This document shows positions 43,912 through 54,779 of a DNA stretch of 64,000 nucleotides, one piece after another. Numbering within the stretch: position 1 is the stretch's first letter; each line of letters opens with the position of its first letter. The position numbers were made by a program, and so were the translations under genes. Origin of the DNA: Toxorhynchites rutilus septentrionalis (taxonomy: Eukaryota; Arthropoda; Insecta; Diptera; Culicidae); NCBI RefSeq assembly GCF_029784135.1, contig NC_073744.1, positions 13,434,929-13,498,928 of the forward strand. The letters are read 5' to 3'. Below the pieces are notes generated by a model. That model was not told the DNA's origin, made no database searches, and was given only the letters and a program-made list of their open reading frames with translations.

Positions 43912-44969
43912 ACAAAAATTGCAGTGTTTCATAACTATAGAACCAGATCGAAAAACTCTCACTCCTTTACAAAATAAACGTCAATTTCACATGAATTACA
44001 ATAAGTTTCTGATTCGTAGGTCATTTTAAGTTCTAAATCAGTTCAATTAACCCATTCGGGTTCAGAAGTTCAAAGAAGTACTTCAGAATCATTTACTGCT
44101 GTTTTTACATCAAAAACAATATTTTTGGAAATTTGGCATCAATTTTTAAAACCCGGAAGGTCTATGCATGGTTTGATGAATGAGTGATTCAGATTCTGGA
44201 CTGGTCAGCCTGTTTACCAGATCAAACGCCTATCAAGATCTTATGAGGAGTGGTTGTACGAATAGTAGATGCAGCTTTCAAGCAGTATGAGTGATTTGAA
44301 GAGCTTAAACGAGCAGTATACTCTGGGTAGAACGAGATACACACTACAACATGGCACAGCTTGGTCAAAACCACCCCGAATGGGTTATTTGAACTGATTG
44401 AGAATTAAAGATGACCTACGAATTAGAAACTTATTGTAATTCATGTAAAATTGACGTTTATTTCGTAAAGGAGTGAGAGTTTTTCGATCTGGTTCTATAG
44501 TTATGAAGCACTGGAATTTTTGTTTTTCGAATGTTTCGTGCCTGAACACAACAAAAAAGTTCAATAGCCAGTCTTTTAAATAAAAATAGTTGTTATATCT
44601 TACACCAGCGGTACTCAACCTTTTTTTCATAGGGGCCACAAACACGTATTATTATTGTGTCGCGTGCCGCAAATAAATAAATAAAGAAGAATGATCTCCA
44701 CGACCACGAGCCACGACCGCATTGTTAACTTAGAACTACACAATCATTGCCGGAGAGTAGAAACATCAAAGTAATTTATTAATAAAAAAAATTTGATACA
44801 AATATTTGATAGCAATGGTACCGATAAATAAATGCTTTCACTGAGTGAAGAGCGCGAACTTTTCGCGAAGCAATTTGAGAAGATTGTCAAATTGATTCCA
44901 AGCATTGAAGTGTACTGTTGATTGCTCGCTGTCTGGAGAACTGAAACTGAAAAACAACTTTGATGATGT

Positions 44970-45180
44970 TGTTGTTTCAAATTATAGAGGGTTTAAAATT
45001 CATCAGTTCATTCGCCTCTAGCCTTGAAAAAGTTCAACTTGAAAAAATAAACTTAACACTCGACCTTAAGAAAAATAATTTCGAAAGCCTCCTTGCTGTC
45101 TGGTCGCTAGTTAGAAGGCTGATAATTTGTGAATACTGTGATTTGAATTCGCGAATGGCTGGTTCACTCAATTAATAGAA
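44970..45180 (-). repeat. LINE 3'-end fragment
   Basis: On the minus strand GGCTAGAGGCGAATGAACTG, then TTTTAAACCCTCTATAATTT and a repetitive tail (CAACAACATC). The same 3' UTR motif recurs at 46332-46560 and 53045-53110 with different simple tails, which is the signature of a LINE 3' end. Confidence 0.5.
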
Positions 45181-45474
45181 TACGGTGGAGCTCAGATTGC
45201 AATGTTTTGTCTATCCACATTGTCCTTAGAACGAATACTGCATTTGCATTTCGAATGACAGATTTATGCTCATCCGATTAGCAGTGATATTTAAATATTG
45301 CACCTCGACCACTGGAACATGATAGGAAAAAGTGTATTCTTCCAATTTTCGTTAAACTTTAAACGTATATGGGTTAGGGAAAAAAATAGAGAATTTCCAA
45401 TTCGATAGGAATGCAAACCATCAAAATCCGTTCAGAGCTAAAATAATTATTAACGTTAGAACTATTTCATAAAA

Positions 45475-47080
45475 TGGATGGGTTATATCTATGATATATC
45501 CGCAAGGTTGACGTGGGACCTTAGCTTAGCAATTATTTGTTTGTATTGTAAATTCTTGTTTGAATGAAACAAGTTCCGAATTCAATTGAACTCAACATAT
45601 TTGATTTGTGAGTAAAAAGAATAAACAAATGTCATGGAAGGGCAATTCATGCATTGTGATAGATTATGTTCTTCGTTACAAGTAAATTTAATGACAGTCC
45701 TTTTACGTTTGGTATGATGCCTAGGACATAATTTGTGAACGGAAGAATTATCGAACGATTATTTTATTTTGCGTTTTCCCTCTGAAGTTTGCATCTCTCA
45801 AGTGTACGTACTTCTCAAAGCGAATTTGCTTGAAACTTGAAAGTTCATCTAGCGTCCGGCGTCTGCACGATTTTTCCAGGTTCCTAAGTTTAGAAGATCG
45901 TGTTAGGGAAACATATTCTAGTCTACACAATGGCAAGCGAGTACAAAAGTACTCGCAGTTTGAATTTTTTTGCAAAGCCCATTTCCCCAGAAACCTTGGT
46001 TTTGAAGTCTGTGTTGGGGAAACACATTTCAGTGGGAACAAAAATGCCCTGACTTGCTTAAATTTCCAATGCCAATTCCCCCACGCTATATGGATTTGAA
46101 GTCTGTGTTAAGGAAACACATTTCAGTCGGAACAAAAATATCCCCAACCGGCATGAATTTGCAATGGCAATTTACTCCAGGCACCTTGGTTTTGAAATAT
46201 CTGTTAGGGAACATATTTCGGTGGGAACAAATGCTTTCATGTGTTTGCAATGCCGACTTCCCCAGACACCTTGGATCTGAAGTCTGTGTTGGGTAAACAC
46301 ACTTCAGTCGGAACAAAAATTGCCCCGACTTGAAACACCTGCAATGGTTTGGTTTGGTTTGGTTTTTGATTATAGAGATTTAAACTTTTTCAGTTCATTC
46401 ATCTCTAGCCCTGAGAAAGGCCCTTGGAAAAACTTTGCTTTACTCCTGTACTGCACCACCACCCTCATTGTCTTGAGAAGGGTGATCCCTCGTTTTTCAG
46501 CTCGTCCAGCAACGATGTTGTCCAGTCGGTGTACACACAAAGAATGATGACATTCTGCAATTCTGCAATTTCCCCACGCTCTATGGATTTGAAGTCTGCG
46601 TTAGGGAAACACATTTCAGTCGGAACAAAAATACCCCCGACTTGCATGAATTTGCAATGCCAATTTCTCCAACGCTGCATGGTTTTTGAGTCTGTGTTAG
46701 GGAACATTTTTCGGTGAGAACAAAAGTCCCCCTACTTCCATGTATTTGCAATGCCGATTTCCCCAAGGCTGCTTGGTTTTGATGGCTGTGATGGGGAAAC
46801 CGTCAATCGGACCAATCAAAACGAGGCAGTTAGGGCGTGTAGATAACGCTTGACATTTTACAGTTACTCCATTGTTTATCTAATGAAAAACAACATTTTA
46901 CTAATTGCGATAGAAGCGTGGAAATATTCCCTATCAATTGATGCAAACATTCTTCCGATCCAGTAAGAAATGTTCGAGTTATAAGCATTCGAAATCTTTC
47001 ATTTTTTCCTGCATGTTCTGTGTTTAGGTTTTCATTTTACCCCCCATATATTCCGGTTAGACGTAGTCCCACGTTAAAAA
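45475..47080 (+). mobile_element. Palindrome-ended minisatellite repeat, copy E2
   Basis: Colinear with E1: left end ATCTATGATATATCCGCAAG then GTTGACGTGGGACC (45510), right end CATATATTCCGGTTAGACGT then AGTCCCACGTT (47060-47075). Units at 46028, 46122, 46217, 46303 and 46615 show steps of 94-95 bp, once 86 bp. A ~230-bp LINE 3' end is inserted between the fourth and fifth. E1 and E2 right arms are nearly identical, so the two insertions are of similar age or share a source. Confidence 0.65.
46332..46560 (-). repeat. LINE 3' end inserted in the E2 minisatellite
   Basis: On the minus strand it ends GATGAATGAACTGAAAAAGT, TTAAATCTCTATAATC and a tail of (AACCA)n-type repeats, seen on the plus strand as TTTGGTTTGGTTTGG. 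It interrupts a ~95-bp unit, duplicating GCAAT-like bases around it. Confidence 0.5.
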
Positions 47081-47133
47081 TGTGACGTGCTTTCTGATTT
47101 GATAGCAACGATAAACATAGTTGTATGTCAAAT

Positions 47134-47386
47134 AATCTATATAAATAAACATGATTTGGTGTCCGTTCCTCGCGATTTAACTCAAGAACGGAGCAACGGA
47201 TTTGAACAGTCAGTATCAGGATTGAAGTGTCTCAGTCTGCATCAAATGCATATGTCAAAAAAGAAATTATATGCTGCGAACATAGATCGAGCACAGAGAA
47301 ATAATTTTCGGGGAACGTGAGTGTTCGAAATTATATAAATCAGAAAAGCAATTGTGGGCGCGACGAAGTTTGCCGGGTCAGCTAGT
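47134..47386 (+). mobile_element. Helentron-like nonautonomous element, 253 bp
   Basis: Starts TCTATATAAATAAACATGAT and ends CGACGAAGTTTGCCGGGTCA then GCTAGT. A TA-rich start, a compact body and a GCGAAG...GGGTCAGCTAGT end are typical of Helitron/Helentron-derived elements in insects. The 5' start is of the same type as 25405 and 38518, but the body is different. Confidence 0.6.
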
Positions 47387-47659
47387 AGGTAATAATTTCA
47401 TATTTATTCACTAACGTCAACAAGATTAGCCCGGATTAAATATATTTAATAAATATTTGATCTACTAATATTACTTAATGGTAACGGATCAGATGGGCCA
47501 ACCAAAAGAGCCCGGTGGGCCGCATGCGGCCCGCGGGCCACAGATTGAGTATAGCTGTTTTACACTATAAACTTCAATTCAATCGACTTCTTACATATCT
47601 CTGGAAACTCAGAAGAAATGAGTGGTTCTATAGTTGTGAAACGCAGTGTATATATTTGA

Positions 47660-47740
47660 AATCCCTTAATTTTTCGTTACATTTTCCGTAGAGTGAGCCT
47701 CCTATATAGAAGTCAAAGACGTAGTCCTACGCTTGTTTTT
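47660..47740 (+). repeat. Right end of an outer palindrome-ended repeat
   Basis: GACGTAGTCCTACGCT (47718-47733) preceded by CCTCCTATATAGAAGTCAAA resembles the right end of E1/E2. Since the Tc1-like stack ends at 47648, that stack may have inserted into yet another member of this family, whose left part would lie before 42411. Confidence 0.4.
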
Positions 47741-48004
47741 GTCACAGCCCATTCCTTTGATTCGTTTCAGTTCTTGTTGTTAAATTGAAGACCTTCAGAT
47801 AGTTCGCTTCACGCAAAGTAATGGTATGATTACTTCGTAAATTGGAAGACCCTGCCTTCACTAGTCAAGGTCTTCGTCATTTTATGCTTCTTAGTTTTAT
47901 TGCGAAATGTAGCATTCATTCATCTTCTTTCTCGTCGGACTTCATAGAGCAATTATTCTTTCGAAAAAACTCACTCTAAATTAAGCAATTATATACTTCC
48001 CCCC

Positions 48005-48024
48005 AGCTGAAAGACTGCCAGAAG
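48005..48024 (+). promoter_or_regulatory. Splice acceptor and 5' UTR leader of the yellow-family gene
   Basis: TATATACTTCCCCCCAG is a good polypyrimidine-AG acceptor (AG at 48005-48006). It is followed by an 18-base leader and the ATG at 48025. This implies that transcription starts in an upstream untranslated exon. Confidence 0.6.
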
Positions 48025-49807
48025 ATGTACAATAAGCTTGTGTGCCTGGTGGCACTTACCGGCCTCTGGCTGGCCTGTTCGGAGCTAGCTCCGAAACTGG
48101 AAACCGCAAAGCAGTGGAGCCTGCTAACATATAACTTCCCCTGGGATTACCCTGCCTCGAACAAGGAATTCAACAGCCCGGAAAACATAGTCGCGACAGG
48201 GATGGAGGTAGGCTACGATCGTATATTCATCGCAACACCACGTCTGTTCAGTGGAGTGCCAGCAACGCTGTCATCCATTCCACGAGGGACCCAGGGCGAT
48301 TCGCCAGTTCTACAGGCCTTCCCGGAGTGGAGTCACCACACCGCTGGTACCAAAGAATACAACTGCTCGGACATCGGACTCGTGTCAGTGTACCGAATAC
48401 GGATCGATTCATGCAATCGACTCTGGGCATTGGATGCTGGGGTTTCCCGCTCACTCGAAGATTTTGAAGTAACCTGTCCGCCGAAGATCCTGGTGTACGA
48501 TCTGCACACCGATCAGGTCGTAAGGAGGATCGATTTTCCACCAGAAGTCGTTCGTCGTGATTCTTTGTTCACTAATATTATCATTGATGAGAATACCGCG
48601 CGACCTGAGAACACTTGCGATGATGTGTTCGTCTACATTACCGACACCGTTGCACCAGGTCAGTTCTTCATCGGCGTCATACTCTATTCTCATCTAGTTT
48701 GTTTGTAGGCATCGTCGTCTATGACAGCGGAAAAGATCTCACATGGCGTGTGAGTCACCCGGCAATGTATCCCGATCCAGATTTCGCCGAGTCAGCCATT
48801 CTGGAACATCGATTTACCCTCATGGATGGTGTTGTGGGGTTAGCCTTCGACCAAGAATCAGGAATTGTTTACTTCCAACCATTAGCTACCGATAGGTATA
48901 GTATATTTCTACCCAAGTATTATATTTACATTATATTTTTATTCTTCTTTTAGACTGTTCTCTGTAACTTCAGCAGCGCTTCGTTCGGGTCCGCTACCGT
49001 TCGGAAAGGACCTACCGGTAAAACTGGTTGGTCGCAAATCTTCTCAGGGCATTGCACTTGCCACTTCACCACGTGGAGGGACAGTATTCTACTCACCATT
49101 CACGGAAACAGCGGTAGCCTCGTGGAATCCACGAACCAACGAACATAGGTGAGTGGGATGTTATTTGAAACTATGGATGAGTTATCTGAAAAACATTTTT
49201 TTTTCTCAGAATTCTCGCTCAAGATCAGCAAAGTTTGCAGTTTGCAGCCGACATCCGTACCCCTGCCCGAGACCCAAATGCCCTTTACATATTGACATCG
49301 AAATTCCATCGATACTTCCTCAAAAACCTGGACGCCAATGAGTTCAACGTTCGAATCCTGCGAATCGATGGTGTCGTTTCTCCAAGCACCCCATCGGCAC
49401 CAGCACATTCCGCGTTCGGTTTCCCCTTTGAAAACAATAGTCCTTACTACAATCTCCCAGCTGCTACCACCACATCCTCCTTCAAACCCATCCCGCCACC
49501 AATCTCCGTCCACAGCTTCCCTGCACCGAAACCAACTAACCTGAAATCCTACGCATTCATCCAGAACTACTTCGTCAACAGTAAGCAACCCTATCCCTAC
49601 GAACCCGTCTCCATAATCGACCGAACCAAAACCAATCCCTTCTTCACCCTAAACAGCGGCGAAAAACCATTCCCACCTACCCGACAGCGGCCCCACTATG
49701 GTCTCAATGGGGAAATTTTCTATCCCAAACTAAATAGCCACTTCAACGACTTCAATGGGCTCCGGTTTGCGAAGAGTTTACGGGCGAACCTGACGGCGAT
49801 CCCATAA
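48025..49807 (+). CDS. yellow-e: Yellow/MRJP family secreted protein, yellow-e-like (4 coding exons)
   Basis: Coding exons 48025-48658, 48709-48895, 48954-49148 and 49210-49807, all with GT-AG introns (50, 58 and 61 nt) and in-frame joins, give 537 residues. A signal peptide (MYNKLVCLVALTGLWLACS) indicates secretion. The Yellow/MRJP domain follows: 'GYDRIFIATPR', 'VPATLSSIPRG', 'YRIRIDSCNRLWALDAGV', 'IVVYDSGKDLTWRV', 'GVVGLAFDQESGIVYFQPLA', 'GRKSSQGIALATSP'. The C-terminal ~150 residues are Pro/Ser-rich and low in conservation. Length and the KSSQG segment favour yellow-e over yellow itself; assignment within the family is by eye. Yellow proteins act in cuticle pigmentation, and yellow-e has been linked to cuticle colour and water barrier in other insects. 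Sequons at NCS and near the C-terminus. Confidence 0.85.
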
Positions 49808-50460
49808 GTGGGGAAGTAGACCCACCCAGTGTGAGATCCAACCCATTTGTGCTTCTTCCCGTCTCAGCGAAGAAGTCCACCCAATGGACACACGCCCCCA
49901 CCCATTAACACGTGTAAATAGTATCACATATGACCCCTCCCCTTGTTTGTCCCTATGATGTGTTCGGTCGCAAGACAAGACTAACGTATTGCTTGCATGA
50001 CCCATTTGAATTCAGTAAGAGAAAAATTCAATGTACAAAAAAGAAACAATACTCAGTAATTTTAGTGTCATCAACAAAGGATTCCATGTTTGATCCACCT
50101 TCACCTGGCGCGTTTAAATTCTACCATCTGTTCGATTTGTGCTTTTTTAATGCCTTAGCACTTGTTGCATTTATGGTTACTCAGGATTTTTTTCTCTATC
50201 TGGGTAATTCCTGTCTACTTCTTATCTTTCTGTCGATTATAAATGAATACGACCGAATTTATCTTCCATTCTCTTTATCCCTATCCATATATTCAGTTTT
50301 CCCTTTCCTACATAAATCAAATACACACCAGCTGAAGAGGTGTTATCCTTTGTTGATAATTATCAGAGACAAAAAATAGAATCGAATAAAATAATTGAAA
50401 TTTGTTTTGCAGCAATATCTTATACGATCAAAGAATAAATCAACTAATTTAAAAAAATAT
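49808..50460 (+). terminator. 3' UTR and poly(A) signals of the yellow-family gene
   Basis: AATAAA occurs at 50385-50390 and 50434-50439, about 580-630 bases after the stop. The 149-codon frame at 49930-50379 lies in this UTR and is hydrophobic by AT-richness; I do not regard it as a gene. Confidence 0.5.
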
Positions 50461-50984
50461 TTTTATTTGAGTGTATAAACATAACGAAATATTTAGATTG
50501 ATAGTTCACTACTAAATAAAACTCCAAGCTTGGAAGCCTGGTTGGAATGAAAATGAAGAGCGGATAGTAAGGATGAGAACGAAAATAAATTTAGCTAAAT
50601 AAACGCATTCGGCTATTCTGATTAGATAAAACTTTTTGTGTTTTTTTATGGTAATCACCGGTTCCTAAACTTGTCCCTTCTGCTGCCAGAGAAGCTTCGC
50701 CTTCTTATTGTACTATTGATTACGTCTTTTCCATTACTACTTATTTGAAATGTTCGTCCCGTATAACTATTTTGAGAAACAATGCGCGTGTAATTCATCC
50801 CAAAACGATACGATATACAATATGCATATAAAGGGTATTACGATACAAATTTGGTCATTTCAAACTTGATTTTAAACAGCTTTCTGGGCAAGAGGTTCAT
50901 ACGACAATCGGAAAGGGGAAACTTCCCCGTTTTCGAGCATGTGAAGCTGTCGTAGTTCGGTAAGAAGCATTAGGATAGGTTTGG
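50461..50984. other. Unassigned sequence downstream of the yellow-family gene
   Basis: AT-rich; no TE or gene recognised. Confidence 0.3.
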
Positions 50985-51270
50985 AAGGATAATAAATAGT
51001 ACCAGTGGCTTGAAAAGCGACATTTTTATTGCAAACGGAATCGTCAACCAGGAATTTTACGTGAACTAGTGTCGGGAAAAGCATTCCGCGAAGCAACACG
51101 ATTGTTCTGTACTGTTTTACCGGATTTCCAATTATGAAACGAAGTGGTAAGCTGCCATCAAAGTGCAGAGTGTGTCCAAGGAGAAGAACCCTTCCAAACA
51201 CGGCAGAGCTCCGCCTAATCGAGAAATATTGGGCGTTCGTCATGCGGAACCTGGAAAAGGCTTAAAAACT
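50985..51270 (+). pseudogene. DD37E transposase C-terminal remnant
   Basis: Plus-strand frames give 'GIVNQEFYVN', then a diverged middle, then 'LPNTAELRLIEKYWAFVMRN', in which the PIEKYW catalytic-Glu motif has P changed to L. The second catalytic Asp and everything upstream are lost or unrecognisable. The opposite-strand 123-codon frame (50872-51243) is a shadow. Confidence 0.6.
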
Positions 51271-51449
51271 ATTGGAAATGAGACGACCTTGTGCCTAAGT
51301 ATCCGGAATGGACTTAAAATGTCCACATAATGAATACAGGCAAACCTTTCGCATAAAAAACCGTGCAAAACTTCACCAGCAGCTTGAAAAAATCGTGTTC
51401 GGTACACATTTTGAAAAAAACTTTTTTTGTGCGGTAGATAGGGACCGCA

Positions 51450-52790
51450 TAAAAAAAGTCACAGGAGAGTCGTGTCCGAGACACGACCGCATAGTTGACG
51501 TAGGATTCCATTAGGCTATCTGTTGATTTTGGATATGTTTGAAGAATTACATCGTAAAACTCTTTGATAATGATTTCGTGGTCCCGAAAAGGGCCGTTTT
51601 GTTTGGTTGTTGGGCATGGTTTGTTCACTCCACCAGTGTTCACCGAGTGATGATGACACAAGGATGGTAAACAGTCGTAGGATGGTGCGTATCAGATAAA
51701 AGATACCGAAGTGGAACGAGATATGATGAAAATTGCCCTTTGTGATCCTAGACGAGATGGCTCCTGTGTTATGTATGGATGAAATAAATAAAAAAAACTT
51801 ACCAATGTAATATAAGATAATACCGAACACAATTATCAATTTTTCTTTGATATAGAGAAAACTTATTTGAAATGGAAAAGGTAATTTTCTTTTATATTTT
51901 TTTACTTTCTGGGTGTTTATTCAACCCAATGCGAATTTTAATTGGACAACAACAATTAATACTATATGTAGAGCCTATGGAAAATCACTTTTTCTAATAT
52001 ATCTTCACTTTTCCAATTTTTCTGCCGTATTAACATTCCTTGGGTGAAAATGAACACAACAAGATTAAACCTAACGACCCCTTCGCGAGCGGGAACAAAC
52101 CTTGGTTTTTATTTATTTGAATTGAAATAAATCGTTTCATATATCAAGTCATTTTCAACACACCTGCTACCATACATCATACTCACACTTGTGCAAAATT
52201 TTTCACAATGAACGATCGATCATTGATATGAAATTTCACGAAGCAACCAACATTCAAGTCCCAAATTTAAATTTTATTTGCTAGAATTTATCGTATCACT
52301 CACCTCGCTTGCAATATAAAAATGCCCTCGACATGCATATATTTGCAATGCCGATTTCCTCAGGCAGCTTGGTTTAGATGTCTCTGTAAGGGAATACATT
52401 TCAGTAGAAACAAAAGCTCCCCCTATTTTCTTGTATTTGCAATGCCGATTTCCCCCAGGCAACTTGGTTTTGATGTCTCTGTTAGGGACCCGCCGCATGT
52501 GTCGTCAATTTCGACCAATCAGAAGTGGTTATTTCCGTTAGGATAGGAGTTGAGATTTTTCAATTGTTCGATTGTTAGTTACATGACAAATATTATTTAC
52601 TTCAATATAAAAAATTGTTATGGAGTGCCGAAATCGATTGACGCGAAAATCTCATTAAACCATCATGAAATGACTGAGCAATAAGCGTTTGAAATTGGAC
52701 AATTTTCACGATGTGCTCGATTTTCGATTTTCAATTTGTACCCCAATATGTTCCCGAAAGACGTAATCCTACGTCAAAAGTTTCCCCCAA
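51450..52790 (+). mobile_element. Palindrome-ended minisatellite repeat, copy E4
   Basis: Starts with the hairpin-forming CGTGTCCGAGACACG (51472-51486), then CCGCATAGTTGACGTAGGAT. It has ~800 bases of AT-rich sequence colinear with the inverted copy at 15131-16375, two units with TTGCAATGCCGATTTCC about 93 bases apart (52345, 52437), the CAATTTCGACCAATCAGAAG block, and ends with GACGTAATCCTACGTC (52760-52775). This is the best candidate here for a copy with both ends. Confidence 0.65.
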
Positions 52791-53044
52791 GAAAATAACT
52801 CAAATCCACGCCATTCACCGTTCAATTTCCTTTTGTTACCCTACTTTGCGATGAGACACTTTGCCTTTTCGGTTGCGGTTGGCTGTTTGCTGTGCTTTTA
52901 GTTGCATGTCGAAACGTGTTGCTGTTAGAAATCATGTCATGCAAAAACTTAGAAAAACTTAGAGCATTTGATGGGAAGAGGGGAATGATTTCAGAAGTGG
53001 ATAATTGTTACGCAAATATGCTTTTTTCGCACTGAGATGCATAT

Positions 53045-53110
53045 AAACCATCTTTCTTTCTTTCTTTGTTTTTAAGAGACTTTAAACTTTGCAGTTCATT
53101 CGCCTCTATA
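53045..53110 (-). repeat. LINE 3' end with (AAAG)n tail
   Basis: On the minus strand TAGAGGCGAATGAACTGCAA then AGTTTAAAGTCTCTTAAAAA and AAAG repeats. Same 3' UTR family as 44970 and 46332. Confidence 0.5.
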
Positions 53111-53331
53111 TATAAACCATCGAAAAAACTAAATGGACGATAAATTCGTCAAATATGATGCTTTTCATACACCGCACAGAAAAACCGCACAAAAAACCGC
53201 CCAAAAACAGAAAAGCGCACAAAAAACGCACAAAAAAAATTCGTACAAAGAAAAACCGTACAAAACCAGGTTTTACTGTACACACCTAACTTTTCAATAG
53301 GATCTATCTGTTTTGATCGATTCTCTTTACT

Positions 53332-54455
53332 GCGTCGTGAATTAATCCTGTGCATTCATTTCGAGAATCCGGAGTTGTCACATCGGGACATCGGTAAGAT
53401 GCTGGGAATCGTCCAATCCACGGTCAGCAGAGTACTAAAACGATACTTCGAGAACCTAACCATCGACCGGAAGGTGAAGAACGGCAAAAATGGATGCTCC
53501 GTCAGTGAAAAAGATCACAAGCGCGTAGTTAAGCAGTTTAGACGTGATCCGAGAAGTTCGGTCCGGGATGTCGCCAATAAGCTGAATTTGTCAAGTTCAT
53601 TCGTCCAGCGAACCAAGCAGCGGGAGGGCCTGCGTACATACAAGGTTCAGAAGGCTCCTAACCGCGACGAAAGGCAAAACATGGTGGGGAAGACGCGAGC
53701 CCGGAAGCTGTACACCGAAATGCTGACGAAGCCGCATTGCCTGGTAATGGACGACGAAACCTACGTCAAAGCGGACTTTCGTCAGCTGCCGGGCCTGTTG
53801 TTCTTCTCCGCAGAGGACAAATTCAGCGTTCCGGAGGAGATTCGCAAGCAGAAACTATCCAAGTTTGCCAAAAAGTACATGGTGTGGCAAGCGATCTGCT
53901 CTTGCGGAAAGCGGAGCGCCCCCTTCGTGATGACCGGCACGGTAAACGGGCAGGTTTAACTTAAGGAGTGCCTACAGAAGCGCTTACTACCACTATTGAA
54001 GCAGCACGAGGGCCCGACCATCTTCTGGCCGGACCTCGCTCCGTGCCACTATTCAAAGGACGTGTTGGAGTGGTACGAAGCCAACGGGGTCACCTTCGTG
54101 CCAAAGGAAATGAACCCGCCCAACGCGCCGGAGCTTCGCCCAATAGAAAATATTGGGCGATTATGAAGCAGGCCCTCCGGAAGAACTCAAAAGTTGTCAA
54201 ATCGGAAGCGGACTTCAAGAGAAAATGGATTTCTGTTCAAAAAAACTACAACCTGACGTTGTACAGAACCTTATGGACGGGGTAAAGAGGAAGGTGCGAG
54301 CATACGGGCTTGGGCTCGAAGTATGAATAAAAAGAAAATGCCAAAAGTTGTTTAATAGTTTTTATTTTACTGTCTAAAATTTTCAAAAGGATCGGTCTAC
54401 TGGGCGAATTTCTACAGCGTTTTTTCCGTGATGCAATTTGATGTGACACACCCTT
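53332..54455 (+). pseudogene. ITmD37E transposon, second copy, 5' truncated
   Basis: Sequence from GCGTCGTGAATTAATCC onward is nearly identical to 37387-38510. It begins six or so codons into the transposase, so the left TIR is missing; the right TIR is intact and is followed by TA at 54456. It is open where the other copy is broken (the poly-A site, and TGG before the second catalytic Asp). It has its own lesions: a TAA at 53957-53959 where the other copy has TAC, and a one-base loss at about 54146 within the codons of the catalytic Glu (CAATAGAAAATATTGG). Neither copy is functional. Confidence 0.88.
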
Positions 54456-54457
54456 TA

Positions 54458-54779
54458 GTCTAGAAATTTTTAAAAAATATTTTTTTTCCTTTATATTTCT
54501 GTAGTTTAGTCATTCAAGAATATATCCTAGAAAGGACTTATCGAAAACCCTATTATTTACCGAGTTAGAGCCTTTTTAGTGATGCGGTATCTAACCTGTT
54601 ACGGCCATAACAATGAACTTCAAACGCTTTTTTGTCGAACCTAGTTTTTTTCAAACTGGCGTACACGATATCTCAAGTGTCGAAATTATAAGGATACAAT
54701 CTGCATGAACCTCTAAAAAAATATTTTTCAAATTTTACTATTTTGAAAAAAATTGGGAAACGGAAGAAAAGACGTTTCA
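54458..54779. other. Unassigned AT-rich sequence
   Basis: T-rich block of TE-like character, without a recognised family. Confidence 0.3.

Larger units (their letters stand above)
44606..47557. mobile_element. hAT-like nonautonomous element with insertions
   Basis: Left end CAGCGGTACTCAACCTTTTT; right end GCGGGCCACAGATTGAGTAT then AGCTG, i.e. CAGCTATACTCAATC read inward. The flanking octamers TCTTACAC (44598-44605) and TTTTACAC (47558-47565) differ at one base, as expected for a hAT 8-bp target duplication. The internal GGGCCGCATGCGGCCCGCGG near the right end is characteristic of Charlie/Tip100-like hATs. It contains a palindrome-ended repeat (45475-47080), a Helentron-like element (47134-47386) and LINE 3' ends. 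No transposase frame recognised. Confidence 0.75.
42413..47648. mobile_element. Tc1-like fold-back element containing a nested TE stack
   Basis: Outer ends CACTGAGTTTCACAACTGTA (42413) and, read inward from 47648, CACTGCGTTTCACAACTATA are flanked by TA on both sides. A second, inner terminal repeat is at 43922 (CAGTGTTTCATAACTATAGA) and its inverted partner ends near 44508. The inner arms 43917-44062 and 44374-44520 are inverted copies of the element's 3' end; the centre (44063-44373) keeps plus-strand traces of Tc1 transposase ('EVLQNHLLLFLHQK' at its start). Without inserts it would be roughly 1 kb. Insertions inside: 42585-43911 and 44606-47557. Confidence 0.65.

Noticed and set aside
49930..50379. 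149-codon plus-strand ORF with hydrophobic segments
   Set aside because: It lies wholly in the 3' UTR of the yellow-family gene before its poly(A) signals, in AT-rich DNA, with no motif or start context; hydrophobicity follows from T-rich codons.
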